A stretch of DNA of 64,000 nt from Capnocytophaga sputigena. GTDB lineage: Bacteria; Bacteroidota; Bacteroidia; Flavobacteriales; Flavobacteriaceae. Each line of letters opens with the position of its first letter. Position 1 is the stretch's first letter. Position numbers and translations under genes: made by a program. Positions 33,152 to 41,754 of this stretch are shown one piece after another. The stretch is from contig NZ_UAVP01000007.1 in the NCBI RefSeq assembly GCF_900446695.1, positions 124,001-188,000 of the forward strand. Reading direction: 5' to 3'. The notes beneath the pieces are model-generated. The model was given only the letters and a program-made list of their open reading frames with translations. It was not told where the DNA came from and searched no databases.

Positions 33152-34135
33152 TTATTGAAGATACTCACTAAAAAACGCCTCCAACTTATCAAACGGAATT
33201 ACTCCAGCTTGATTGTCGTAAAAATCGGTGTGACGTGCATTAGGGACAATTAGCAGTTCTTTTTTCTCGCTTCCAATTAACTTGTAGGCATCTTCGCTCA
33301 TATAGCGAGAATGGGCATTTTCTCCCGCAATCATAAGGGTTGGTACCTCAATTTCATTAGCATAGGCTAACAGAGGGAAATTCATAAATGAAAGCAGCGT
33401 AGTGGCTGTCCAAACGTAATTGGAAACTGAACGCTCGTGGAAACCTCGTGGTGTTTTGTAAAACTCAATATAATCATTTAAGAATTCAGGTACTTTATCT
33501 GAAGGGGCATCGGGCATAGGGTAACCTGGGGAGGGAGTTCCTGTTTCGGCATCTTTCCAACGGATAGCATTGAGCGAACGCTTCATTTCTAAACGCATTT
33601 CGGGTGTATTGGCATCAAAATAGCCTTTGCTAAACACACGTGACATATCGTACATTACCATCGTTGCCACTGCCTTAATACGTGTATCGATAGCAGTAGC
33701 ATTCAGTGCAAAACCACCCCAACCACAGATACCTATAATTCCTATTTTTTCTCTATCTACAAAAGGTTGAATGCCTAAGCAATCTACCGCTGCCGAAAAA
33801 TCTTCGGTATTGATATCGGGTGATGCTACATTACGAGGCTCCCCACCACTCTCTCCCGTATAGGAAGGGTCAAAGGCTAAGGTTACAAAGCCTCTTTCTG
33901 CCATCGTTTGGGCGTAAAATCCAGAGGCTTGTTCTTTTACAGCTCCAAACCCACCGCAAACAGCAAGGGCAGCAAGTTTTTTATCTTCGCTGTTTTTCGG
34001 GAAGTACAAGTCACCAATAAGGGTGATACCATAACGGTTTTTGAACGATACTTTTTTGTGTTCAACTTTATCGCTTTTGGGGAAAATCTTATCCCAAGAA
34101 GCAGCGTTTACAGGGTTTTCAGTGTTTTTGTTCAT
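33152..34135 (-). CDS. Alpha/beta hydrolase, dienelactone-hydrolase-like
   Basis: 327 residues. The oxyanion region AALAVCGGFGAVKEQASGFY, the strand GFVTLAFDPSYTGESGG, the nucleophile elbow IGIIGICGWGGFAL and a late Asp/His pair (GENAHSRYM, NARHTDFYD) place it in the alpha/beta hydrolase fold. The elbow G-I-C-G-W-G carries Cys where most hydrolases have Ser, as in dienelactone hydrolases. Substrate unknown. It is the last gene of a TetR-CPBP-hydrolase operon, 36 bp after the protease gene. Confidence 0.88.
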   Translation of the reverse strand: MNKNTENPVNAASWDKIFPKSDKVEHKKVSFKNRYGITLIGDLYFPKNSEDKKLAALAVCGGFGAVKEQASGFYAQTMAERGFVTLAFDPSYTGESGGEPRNVASPDINTEDFSAAVDCLGIQPFVDREKIGIIGICGWGGFALNATAIDTRIKAVATMVMYDMSRVFSKGYFDANTPEMRLEMKRSLNAIRWKDAETGTPSPGYPMPDAPSDKVPEFLNDYIEFYKTPRGFHERSVSNYVWTATTLLSFMNFPLLAYANEIEVPTLMIAGENAHSRYMSEDAYKLIGSEKKELLIVPNARHTDFYDNQAGVIPFDKLEAFFSEYLQ

Positions 34136-34171
34136 ATTGATAATATTTTTTTGGTTTATACAATCTATTCA

Positions 34172-35011
34172 TTATGAATGAAGGCGTTCTTTACTTTTGC
34201 GTATTCTTCTTAAATACAAGCCTATAGCTAAGTACATCAATGTTGGAATAAGACCAAAAAGAGGAGATACTAAAAGTGTTTTATCGGCTGAAATAATAGT
34301 AAATCCTTCTGAAATGAGAGGGTTAAGAGCGTCTTTCATTGAGTGCATCAAAACTACCAATAAAAGTGAACGCGATAGAAAGAAAATTTCGGTGTACATT
34401 ATTGTCCAAACAGCAATAACCACAAAGCTCACCAAAACAAATAACACTTTGCTATAAGGGAAAAAGGTTGCTTGATAAGCATCGTCTAAGAATATGAGAT
34501 TGTATGGGAGGTGCCATATTTGGCATATGAATGCCACCACTACATAAATCAACCATTCATTTTTGGTGAGTTGTTCCATTTTTACGGTGAGATACCCCCG
34601 AAAAGACGATTCTTCAAAGATATTTTTGATAAAAACGGGTAAGAAAGCAGCTGCAAAAACAGGGAGATAGGCGGCAAGACTAAACTTACTCACATCTACC
34701 CAACCCAATAGTTTGCCAACAAACAGTGTTATACCAATAACAACGGGATAAACTGCAATAGCAAAGATATACCAGTGAGTGTTTTGCTTGAAACGAGGTT
34801 TTAAAGGAAAATCTTTCCAACCATCGCCACCCAAAAGGCGGAGCAAAATCATACACACAATAGGAGAAGCAATAAAAATCCCTGATCCTAAAGACTCTAA
34901 ATTAGAAGGTTCGCCAAGCAACTGGTTTACTCCAACGCCTATCCATCCGCAAGAGATGGCTACCAAGCTAAATAGGATTACATTCCGAAGTGTTTTTTTA
35001 CTGGTTCCCAT
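34172..35011 (-). CDS. CPBP (CAAX protease/bacteriocin-processing) membrane metalloprotease
   Basis: 279 residues with about eight transmembrane helices. The three CPBP motifs are visible: FEESSFRGYL (catalytic Glu pair and Arg), WHLPYNLIFL, and LMHSMKDAL (metal-binding His). Such Abi proteins cleave membrane or prenylated substrates and are often linked to bacteriocin self-immunity. It lies 12 bp after the TetR gene and is presumably controlled by it. Confidence 0.9.
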   Translation of the reverse strand: MGTSKKTLRNVILFSLVAISCGWIGVGVNQLLGEPSNLESLGSGIFIASPIVCMILLRLLGGDGWKDFPLKPRFKQNTHWYIFAIAVYPVVIGITLFVGKLLGWVDVSKFSLAAYLPVFAAAFLPVFIKNIFEESSFRGYLTVKMEQLTKNEWLIYVVVAFICQIWHLPYNLIFLDDAYQATFFPYSKVLFVLVSFVVIAVWTIMYTEIFFLSRSLLLVVLMHSMKDALNPLISEGFTIISADKTLLVSPLFGLIPTLMYLAIGLYLRRIRKSKERLHS

Positions 35012-35023
35012 ATTAAGGCAGAT

Positions 35024-35548
35024 TTATTTTAATATTTCTAAAATTTTATCTTCGTCGTAAACAAGCATACCCACTGCGACCAATGAAGCGATACCATGTG
35101 CCAACATCCAACCTTTAGCAATGTCATTTTTCAGCTCTTCATCAGGTAGATTTTTGCATTCTTCGCTATTTTTCATTATTTCAACCACTCGCTCACTTTC
35201 CGGAAAAATGTCAGTAAGTTTTACATTGGTAACATTATCCATATAAAAAGCCTTGAATAGAGCGGACTCGGTGTGTGCCATCCGCACATACCCCAGTCCT
35301 AAATCCAAAAGAGTATTGCCTGTTTTTGAGTAACTGAGTACTACACTTTGTAGGAAGGGCAGTGCTTTTTTACAGATTTCAGCCTTAAGGTCGTCCATAT
35401 TTTTATAGCACCAATAGATGGGCTGAGTGGAGCAACCTATTTGCTTGGCAATATTTCGGGCTGAAAGCACTGCAAAGCCCTCTTTTCTCACCATCTCAAA
35501 AGCTGTTTCTATAATTACTTCTTGCGTTATTGTTGTTGATTTCGGCAT
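35024..35548 (-). CDS. TetR/AcrR-family transcriptional regulator
   Basis: 174 residues. The N-terminal helix-turn-helix (ITQEVIIETAFEMVRKEGFA, then SARNIAKQIGCSTQPIYWCY) is typical; the ligand-binding part is short. It heads a three-gene operon with the CPBP protease and the hydrolase. Two tandem 14-bp palindromes lie between its promoter and its ATG, so it very likely represses its own operon. Confidence 0.93.
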   Translation of the reverse strand: MPKSTTITQEVIIETAFEMVRKEGFAVLSARNIAKQIGCSTQPIYWCYKNMDDLKAEICKKALPFLQSVVLSYSKTGNTLLDLGLGYVRMAHTESALFKAFYMDNVTNVKLTDIFPESERVVEIMKNSEECKNLPDEELKNDIAKGWMLAHGIASLVAVGMLVYDEDKILEILK

Positions 35549-35559
35549 AATTATTTAGT

Positions 35560-35587
35560 ATAACACTTGTAATATAACACCTGTTAT
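35560..35587. promoter_or_regulatory. Tandem TetR operators
   Basis: Two abutting 14-bp sites: ATAACACCTGTTAT (35574-35587, perfect 6-bp arms) and ATAACACTTGTAAT (35560-35573, one mismatch). Both lie just downstream of the -7 box. Confidence 0.75.
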
Positions 35588-35595
35588 TTTTTTTG

Positions 35596-35603
35596 CAAAA
35601 GTA
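35596..35603 (-). promoter_or_regulatory. TetR operon promoter
   Basis: Minus-strand TACTTTTG with TTTG 19 bp upstream. Confidence 0.75.
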
Positions 35604-35651
35604 GTACAATTTTTTAAACCTGCAAATTTTTTGGGAAAAAAGATTCATCTT

Positions 35652-35683
35652 GTGCGGCTCGCATTTGCCTATGCGGCTCGCAC
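35652..35683. repeat. Two REP-like elements after the MacB ATPase gene
   Basis: GTGCGGCTCGCAT (35652-35664) and ATGCGGCTCGCAC (35671-35683), 19 bp apart, directly downstream of the ATPase stop. Confidence 0.65.
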
Positions 35684-35685
35684 CA

Positions 35686-36432
35686 TCATTCGTATTTCGT
35701 CATTCGTAATTGTGTCAACTGTTCTTTGGCGTTTAGTCTATCGGTTACTTCCTTATCACTGATGATATGCCCATCTTTCAGTACAACTGTGCGTTTGCTA
35801 AATTGGGCAATATCGTCTTCGTGGGTTACAAAGCCTATGGTGCTACCTTGGTCGTTGAGGCGTTGGAAAAGCTCCATTACCTCATAAGAGGTTTTAGTGT
35901 CAAGATTCCCCGTAGCCTCATCGGCGAGAAGGATAACAGGGTGGTTTACAAGGGAGCGCGCAATGGCTACCCGCTGCTGCTGTCCCCCTGAGAGTTCACT
36001 GGGCAAGTGGTTCAATCGCTTTTCTAACCCCACACTGATAAGGGCTTCGATAGCGCGCTCACGGCGTTCTTTGGCTGATACTTTAGGGTTGTACATCAGT
36101 GGGAGTTCTACATTCTCAATGGCTGAGGTACGTGCTAATAGGTTATACGACTGAAAGATAAACCCTATTTTCGTGTTGCGTATATGAGCCAAATCGTTCT
36201 TGCTCATATCTTTCACCGAGATACCATCTAAAATGTAATCGCCAGAAGAGGGGCGGTCTAAGCACCCCAATATGTTGAGCAAAGTTGATTTACCCGACCC
36301 ACTTGGTCCCATAATGGTTACGAACTCTCCTTCTCTGATGGTCAGGTTGATGCCTTTCAGGGCGTGTACCGTCTCGTTGCCCATCTGGAAGTTGCGCTTC
36401 ATATCGCGTATATCTATAATGGCTTTTTTCAT
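35686..36432 (-). CDS. MacB-type ABC transporter ATPase
   Basis: 248 residues of the lipoprotein/macrolide-export ATPase class. Visible motifs are Walker [17 protein letters not shown]-loop [10 protein letters not shown], signature [16 protein letters not shown], Walker [14 protein letters not shown] and the H-loop FVTHEDD. It starts on the base after the MacA stop. The last residues (LRMTKYE) are encoded by a 7-bp repeat array, so this tail is probably recent. Its permease is not the next gene but lies 7.4 kb downstream. Confidence 0.95.
   Translation of the reverse strand: MKKAIIDIRDMKRNFQMGNETVHALKGINLTIREGEFVTIMGPSGSGKSTLLNILGCLDRPSSGDYILDGISVKDMSKNDLAHIRNTKIGFIFQSYNLLARTSAIENVELPLMYNPKVSAKERRERAIEALISVGLEKRLNHLPSELSGGQQQRVAIARSLVNHPVILLADEATGNLDTKTSYEVMELFQRLNDQGSTIGFVTHEDDIAQFSKRTVVLKDGHIISDKEVTDRLNAKEQLTQLRMTKYE
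35689..35709. repeat. 7-bp tandem array (TTCGTNA type) in the ATPase 3' end
   Basis: TTCGTAT, TTCGTCA and TTCGTAA in register, encoding the ATPase C-terminus. Same unit as the array at 49711-49738. Confidence 0.75.
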
Positions 36433-37662
36433 CTATTTAGCTTTTGAATTGTTTCTATTAGGGCGTTTTGGCATAAACGGACTGCTACTATCGCTGTTCT
36501 TACTGTCGCCTCCAGCCACTTGCGGGCGGTCGCCTTGCAGGTTAGTGGCTACTTTCTCACCAACGTTGAGTCCGCTTACTACTTGCACGTTGATACCATC
36601 ATTGCTACCTATGGTTATGGCTTTTTTGGCAAGACTACCATCGGTGTTTACTACCCATACGTATTTTTGTTTGCCCTTGCCGTGCTGTACTTTAGGAACT
36701 TCAGCTGTAATACCTTTTTGAGCGTAATATTGTAGTAACACATCGGTATCAGGAGTAAAGTTGATAGCTTTAGCGGGCACGATAGTTACGCCTTTCAGTT
36801 CATTGGTATAAATAGCAATGGTTGCGGTAAGTCCTGGTTTCAGTTTTTCATCAGGGTTTTCAGCCTCTACTATCACCGTATAAGTTACCACGTTTGATGA
36901 AGTGGTAGGCGATAGACGCACTTGAGTAACGCGTCCCACAAATTCTTCTTGAGGGTAAGCATCTACGGTAAAACTCACGCGTTGCCCCACTTTCACTTGT
37001 CCTATATCGGCTTCGTCTACATTCACCTCCACCTGCATACGCTTGATGTCTTTGGCTATTTTGAAGAGCGTAGGCGCACTCATTGAGGCGGCTACAGTTT
37101 GTCCTTCTTCAACCTCTTTGCTGAGGATAATCCCGTCGATAGGTGAATAGATATTGGCATAGCCTAAGTTCGTTTTCGCCTGATTGAGGGTCGTAAGGCG
37201 TTGTGCTACATTGGTCTTCGCATTGTTAAACTGATACAACGCTTGCTCATAATCCTGCTGACTAATCACTTGGGCATTGTACATTTTTTGCTGACGCTCG
37301 TAATTCTGGCGGTAATAATTCAGTTCGTTAACTGCTGATTGGTAATTGGCAGTAGCATTTACAACCATTTCTTGTAGATTGGTTTTGTCGAGTTCTGCTA
37401 ATAGCTGTCCTTTCTTTACTTGGCTGTTGTAATCCACATAGATTTTGCTCACCAACCCCGATACTTGGGTACCTACTTCCACCTCATCTACTGGCTGCAC
37501 GCTACCTGTAGCGCTTACTTCGGTAGTAACATCACCTTGGGTAACTTCATCGGTTTGTAGTACAATAGGCGTTGGTTTTTCTTTCATAAAGAAGTGATAT
37601 ACCCCAAAAGCCACTACCGCTAATAGCGCAATAATAATAATTTTTTTGATGTGTTTTTTCAT
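36433..37662 (-). CDS. MacA-type periplasmic adaptor (HlyD family)
   Basis: 409 residues. An N-terminal anchor helix (IIIIALLAVVAFGVYHFFM) is followed by the biotinyl-lipoyl half VSATGSVQPVDEVEVGTQVS, a coiled-coil hairpin (about 95-170), the second lipoyl half TNLGYANIYSPIDGIILSKE, a beta-barrel region, and a membrane-proximal domain. It bridges the inner-membrane ATPase/permease and TolC. The C-terminus is Ser/Asn/Lys-rich. It is coupled to the ATPase gene with no gap and lies 77 bp after TolC. Confidence 0.95.
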   Translation of the reverse strand: MKKHIKKIIIIALLAVVAFGVYHFFMKEKPTPIVLQTDEVTQGDVTTEVSATGSVQPVDEVEVGTQVSGLVSKIYVDYNSQVKKGQLLAELDKTNLQEMVVNATANYQSAVNELNYYRQNYERQQKMYNAQVISQQDYEQALYQFNNAKTNVAQRLTTLNQAKTNLGYANIYSPIDGIILSKEVEEGQTVAASMSAPTLFKIAKDIKRMQVEVNVDEADIGQVKVGQRVSFTVDAYPQEEFVGRVTQVRLSPTTSSNVVTYTVIVEAENPDEKLKPGLTATIAIYTNELKGVTIVPAKAINFTPDTDVLLQYYAQKGITAEVPKVQHGKGKQKYVWVVNTDGSLAKKAITIGSNDGINVQVVSGLNVGEKVATNLQGDRPQVAGGDSKNSDSSSPFMPKRPNRNNSKAK

Positions 37663-37670
37663 TGTATCTA

Positions 37671-37698
37671 GTCGTTAGTTATTAGTCATTAGTTGTTA
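37671..37698. repeat. 7-bp tandem array (GTYRTTA x4) between tolC and macA
   Basis: GTCGTTA, GTTATTA, GTCATTA and GTTGTTA in register, like the array at 4284-4318. Confidence 0.8.
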
Positions 37699-37739
37699 GA
37701 CAATGTTCTTTAGATTATTTTTTAGAAAGATGACCGTCG

Positions 37740-39071
37740 CTACATTCCCCCTCCTTGGGAGGGGGTTAGGGGGAGGACTCCCATATAAAACTTCAGCAAC
37801 TGTACATAGAGTGCCGACATATATTTGTTTTGTAAATACGTTTGTTCGGCAGTGAGGTAAGCATTTTGGCTCACCAAAAGTTCCGTGTTGGTAAGTCCAC
37901 CAAACTCGTGTTTCTTCACAGCTAAATCGTAAGCTAATTTAGCATTATCGCGAGCCGTACGCGAGGCTGCTTGTTGCGCTTGGTGAGTGGTAGCGTTCTG
38001 CCAAGCAGTTTCTATCTTGGCATACAATTCTTTTTCAGCTTGTTGTTCTTCCAAAATAGCTTGTTGCTGGGTAATCTTGGCGAGTTTCACATTGTTCTTG
38101 TTTTTGTTTTGTGAAAAGATAGGAATATTAAGTGAAGCGCCTATCGTCTGACCAAAATTACTGTCCAATTGCGTGCGATAACTCAAATCGTTGAGGTTTG
38201 AATAACCAGTGTTTACACCTGCTTGTAGCGATAGGGTAGGGGCATAACCCGCTTTAGCTATTTTGATATCCTTTTCGGCTATTTTTTGCTGTGATTGATA
38301 GATTTTTAGGTTAGGGAGCGTTTCTTTGGCTTGAGCAAACACCTCGTCTTTATTAGGGATAATCGCTACATCCTCATCGTTAGGAAGGTCGAGAGCAATA
38401 GCAAAGTCGCTATTAGGAGGGAGCTCTAAAAGTTGTTTGAGCGTTAGCACACGGTTAGCATACTGGTTTTCCGCCTGAATGATAGCGTATTCATTGTTAG
38501 CGTGACGCGTTTCTATTTCTGCCAAACTGAGTTTAGCTATCGAGCCATTGGCAAACTTAGTTTGTGCTTGCTTGAGTTCTTCAGCCGAGGAGAGCGCTGT
38601 GTTTTTGGCTACTGCAATCCCTTCATAGCTGTAAAGTGCTTGCAAGTAGGCTTCCAGCACACTCAGGGTGATGTTGTTCTTCGCTTCTTGCACATAGAGT
38701 TCGTTCTGCTCGAGCAACAGCTTGCTGCGGTCTATTTGTAAATTGATTTTATTCCCTTGATACAGAGGCACAGAGGCTGATACTCCAAAGTTGTTAGAGA
38801 ACGTACGGCGCGATACCCGTTCGTTAGAAATCTGGTTGATTGCCGACCCGTTGTTGAGGTTTGCCGATGCCGACCCGCTCACCGTAGGCAAGCGGTTATC
38901 CTTTGCCTGATTGAGGTTGATTTCAGCCGTTTGCTGGTTGAGTTCTGTTTTCTTCACAGAGATGTTGTGCTGCACGGCGTAGTTGATACAATCGGTTAGT
39001 GACCATTGTTTGGATTGTGCTATAGTCCATAAAGGAGATAGCAAGAGAGATATGTATAAAATTCTTTTCAT
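37740..39071 (-). CDS. TolC-family outer-membrane efflux protein
   Basis: 443 residues from ATG 39071, where a signal peptide starts (MKRILYISLLLSPLWTIA, then Q). Two OEP repeats form the beta-barrel and alpha-tunnel: WSLTDCINYAVQHNISVKKT in the first, and the internal duplicate with TLSLQAGVNTGYSNLNDLSY. It provides the exit duct of the pump. The last residues (PLTPSQGGGM) are encoded by a G/C-rich hairpin repeat rather than family sequence. First gene of the efflux operon. Confidence 0.93.
   Translation of the reverse strand: MKRILYISLLLSPLWTIAQSKQWSLTDCINYAVQHNISVKKTELNQQTAEINLNQAKDNRLPTVSGSASANLNNGSAINQISNERVSRRTFSNNFGVSASVPLYQGNKINLQIDRSKLLLEQNELYVQEAKNNITLSVLEAYLQALYSYEGIAVAKNTALSSAEELKQAQTKFANGSIAKLSLAEIETRHANNEYAIIQAENQYANRVLTLKQLLELPPNSDFAIALDLPNDEDVAIIPNKDEVFAQAKETLPNLKIYQSQQKIAEKDIKIAKAGYAPTLSLQAGVNTGYSNLNDLSYRTQLDSNFGQTIGASLNIPIFSQNKNKNNVKLAKITQQQAILEEQQAEKELYAKIETAWQNATTHQAQQAASRTARDNAKLAYDLAVKKHEFGGLTNTELLVSQNAYLTAEQTYLQNKYMSALYVQLLKFYMGVLPLTPSQGGGM
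37745..37776. repeat. G/C-rich hairpin repeat at the tolC 3' end
   Basis: CCCCCTCC, TT, then GGGAGGGGG, followed by TTAGGGGGAGG. It could also act as a weak stem-loop after tolC. Confidence 0.6.
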
Positions 39072-39187
39072 AGGCTTTAGTTTTTTTAGATGAAAGAAGA
39101 AGGTGAAAAAGATATTAGGATAGTACAATGAAAATTATCACCCTCTTCTTTACAATTTAATAACCATTTTTTATCATTTAGCTGATG

Positions 39188-39195
39188 CAAAGATA
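39188..39195 (-). promoter_or_regulatory. Efflux operon promoter
   Basis: Minus-strand TATCTTTG, with TTTG about 21 bp upstream, 117 bp before the tolC ATG. Confidence 0.65.
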
Positions 39196-39225
39196 ACTTG
39201 TAAAGGTAGGGGAAAACAAACTTTA

Positions 39226-39258
39226 TCGACGAAAAGGTTAATTTTGTCGACGAAAAGG
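39226..39258 (-). promoter_or_regulatory. Paired direct repeats, candidate LytTR binding site
   Basis: Two exact copies of TCGACGAAAAGG start 21 bp apart (39226-39237 and 39247-39258), 31-63 bp upstream of the efflux -7 box. Two-turn spacing upstream of -35 is the usual geometry for LytTR activators. The sequence itself is not a known site. Confidence 0.5.
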
Positions 39259-39291
39259 GGAAATCTCTCTATCTCGAAAAAATCTCTTATG

Positions 39292-39331
39292 TAATTTGCT
39301 AATTATCAAATTGGCTAATTGACAAATTATT
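39292..39331. repeat. 8-bp tandem array (five units) upstream of hemC
   Basis: TAATTTGC, TAATTATC, AAATTGGC, TAATTGAC and AAATTATT in register. TTG at 39311-39313 lies 20 bp before the -7 box. Confidence 0.85.
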
Positions 39332-39333
39332 GC

Positions 39334-39341
39334 TACCTTTG
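39334..39341 (+). promoter_or_regulatory. hemC-asnS promoter
   Basis: TACCTTTG with its -33 TTG supplied by the 8-bp array at a 20-bp spacing. Confidence 0.75.
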
Positions 39342-39362
39342 CCCCCGATAAAGAAATATGTA

Positions 39363-40244
39363 ATGAAAACAATTCGTATAGGTACGCGTGATAGTGAGTT
39401 GGCTCTTTGGCAAGCTAAAACCGTACAACACCAATTAGAAGCTTTAGGATACTCCACTGAAATAGTTAGTACTAAGTCTCACGGCGATATAGAACTCAGC
39501 AAACCACTCTACGAAATGGGAGTTATAGGTATCTTCACTAAAGCTTTGGATATTGCCCTGCTCAACGGTGAGATAGATATAGCAGTACATAGTATGAAGG
39601 ATGTGCCTACCGCTTTGCCCGATGGGATTGTAGTAGGAGCAGTGCTCAAGCGGGGGAATCCTCACGATGTGTTAGTCTACAAAGGCGATCTTTCGTTTCT
39701 AGATGTCGAAATAGCAACTATCGCTACCAGCAGTTTGCGACGCAAAGCACAATGGTTGCACCGCTATCCACATCACAATATAGAAAACTTGCGTGGCAAT
39801 GTGAATACTCGCTTGCAAAAACTTGCCGATAACCCTTGGAATGGGGCTATCTTTGCAGCAGCAGGCTTGGAACGCATTAACAAACTACCTGAAAATCACC
39901 TGCGACTCGATTGGATGTTTCCTGCTCCCGCACAAGGGGCTATAATGGTCACACTACACGAGGACAACGTGCCATTACAAGGTGTGCTTTTGCGCATTCA
40001 CGATGGTAATACCTATGTGGCAACGCAAGTGGAACGCGCTTTCCTCCGTGCTTTAGAAGGCGGTTGTACAGCACCTATCGGAGCTTTTGCTCAGTACGAC
40101 GGACAACAAAAAGTGTATTTTAAAGGCGGATTGTGGAGTGAAGATGGTAAAAAAGCGGCTGTAATAGAAGAAATTCTCACTCAAATAAACGAACATACGG
40201 GTGAGCAACTCGCCGAAAAAGTAAAATCCAAATTTGAAAATTGA
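39363..40244 (+). CDS. hemC: Porphobilinogen deaminase (hydroxymethylbilane synthase)
   Basis: 293 residues from ATG 39363 ([19 protein letters not shown]). Family motifs are clear: [41 protein letters not shown] and [13 protein letters not shown]. Cys235 in [12 protein letters not shown] is the attachment site of the dipyrromethane cofactor. It polymerises four porphobilinogens in haem synthesis, downstream of HemA. asnS follows after 13 bp, so the two are probably cotranscribed. Confidence 0.97.
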   Translation: MKTIRIGTRDSELALWQAKTVQHQLEALGYSTEIVSTKSHGDIELSKPLYEMGVIGIFTKALDIALLNGEIDIAVHSMKDVPTALPDGIVVGAVLKRGNPHDVLVYKGDLSFLDVEIATIATSSLRRKAQWLHRYPHHNIENLRGNVNTRLQKLADNPWNGAIFAAAGLERINKLPENHLRLDWMFPAPAQGAIMVTLHEDNVPLQGVLLRIHDGNTYVATQVERAFLRALEGGCTAPIGAFAQYDGQQKVYFKGGLWSEDGKKAAVIEEILTQINEHTGEQLAEKVKSKFEN

Positions 40245-40257
40245 TAAATTAATTATT

Positions 40258-41688
40258 ATGTTATATATCAAACAATTATTACAAAACGGAAAAAGCATAC
40301 ACGAGGAAATTACCCTCAAAGGTTGGGTGCGTACCTTTCGCAGCAACCGATTTATAGCCCTCAACGATGGCTCTACTATCGATAACCTCCAAGTAGTAGT
40401 AGATTTTGAAAATACAAACCCCGATATACTCAAACGCATTACCACAGGGGCAGCTATTGAAGTAAAAGGGAAATTAGTAGAAAGTCAAGGCAAAGGTCAG
40501 TCGGTAGAGTTACAAGCTACCGAGGTAGTGATTTTAGGTGATAGCAATCCCGAAGAATATCCTATCCAGCCTAAAAAACACTCATTGGAATTCTTGCGCG
40601 AAAATGCTCACTTGCGTGTGCGCTCTAATACTTTTAGTGCCGTGATGCGCGTGCGTTCTACTTTGGCATTTGCTATACATAAATACTTTCAGGACAACGG
40701 ATTTTTCTATGTAAATACACCTATTATCACCGGTAGTGATGCCGAAGGTGCTGGTGAGATGTTCCGTGTAACTACTTTGGATGCTAAAAATCCACCACTT
40801 ACCGAAAATGGTGAAGTAGATTATAAAAAAGATTTCTTTGGTCGTGAAACAAACCTCACAGTGTCTGGTCAGTTAGAAGGTGAAACCTTTGCAATGGCGC
40901 TCGGCAAGATTTATACTTTTGGACCTACTTTCCGTGCCGAAAATTCTAATACTTCACGTCACTTAGCTGAATTCTGGATGATAGAACCCGAAATGGCGTT
41001 CTATGATCTTATCGACAATATGGATTTGGCAGAAGATTTCATTAAATACGTGCTCAAATATACTTTAGAAGTGCGTCGTGACGACCTTGAGTTTCTTGAT
41101 AAACGTTTCTTAGAAGAAGAAAAAACTAAACCGCAAAACGAGCGCAGCTCTATGTCGCTTATTGAAAAACTTGAGTTTGTAATTCACAATGAGTTTAAAC
41201 GCGTGAGCTATACTGAAGCAATTGATATTCTTAAAAATAGCAACCACAACAAGAAGAAGAAATTCCAATATCCAGTAAACGAATGGGGAGTAGATTTGCA
41301 AAGCGAACACGAGCGTTACTTAGTAGAAAAACACTTCGAGTGCCCTGTAATTCTCTACGATTATCCAGCGAATATCAAAGCGTTCTATATGCGATTGAAT
41401 GACGATGGTAAAACAGTACGCGCTATGGATATCCTCTTCCCTGGTATTGGTGAAATTGTTGGAGGTTCGCAACGTGAAGAGCGTTATGATGTGCTCAAAC
41501 AAAAAATCGCCGACCTCAATATGGATGAACAAACGCTCTGGTGGTATCTCGACCTCCGCAAGTTTGGTACAGCTGTACACAGTGGTTTTGGTCTTGGTTT
41601 TGAACGTTTGGTACTCTTTGCTACAGGAATGACTAACATTCGCGATGTGATTCCTTATCCACGTACTCCACAAAGCGCTGAGTTTTAA
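40258..41688 (+). CDS. asnS: Asparaginyl-tRNA synthetase
   Basis: 476 residues from ATG 40258 ([20 protein letters not shown]). An N-terminal OB-fold anticodon-binding domain ([20 protein letters not shown]) is followed by a class II core with motif 2 [20 protein letters not shown] and motif 3 [14 protein letters not shown]. The AEF ending of motif 2 and the overall length fit AsnRS rather than AspRS. It shares a transcript with hemC and ends in a strong terminator. Confidence 0.97.
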   Translation: MLYIKQLLQNGKSIHEEITLKGWVRTFRSNRFIALNDGSTIDNLQVVVDFENTNPDILKRITTGAAIEVKGKLVESQGKGQSVELQATEVVILGDSNPEEYPIQPKKHSLEFLRENAHLRVRSNTFSAVMRVRSTLAFAIHKYFQDNGFFYVNTPIITGSDAEGAGEMFRVTTLDAKNPPLTENGEVDYKKDFFGRETNLTVSGQLEGETFAMALGKIYTFGPTFRAENSNTSRHLAEFWMIEPEMAFYDLIDNMDLAEDFIKYVLKYTLEVRRDDLEFLDKRFLEEEKTKPQNERSSMSLIEKLEFVIHNEFKRVSYTEAIDILKNSNHNKKKKFQYPVNEWGVDLQSEHERYLVEKHFECPVILYDYPANIKAFYMRLNDDGKTVRAMDILFPGIGEIVGGSQREERYDVLKQKIADLNMDEQTLWWYLDLRKFGTAVHSGFGLGFERLVLFATGMTNIRDVIPYPRTPQSAEF

Positions 41689-41707
41689 GAAATGATTATA
41701 ATAAAAA

Positions 41708-41734
41708 AGAGGGTTATCGTTGCGATAACCCTCT
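41708..41734. terminator. Terminator after asnS
   Basis: A 12-bp perfect stem with a 3-base loop (41708-41719 with 41723-41734), A run before and T run after, so probably active both ways. Confidence 0.9.
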
Positions 41735-41754
41735 TTTTTTAAGTAAAAAATATT

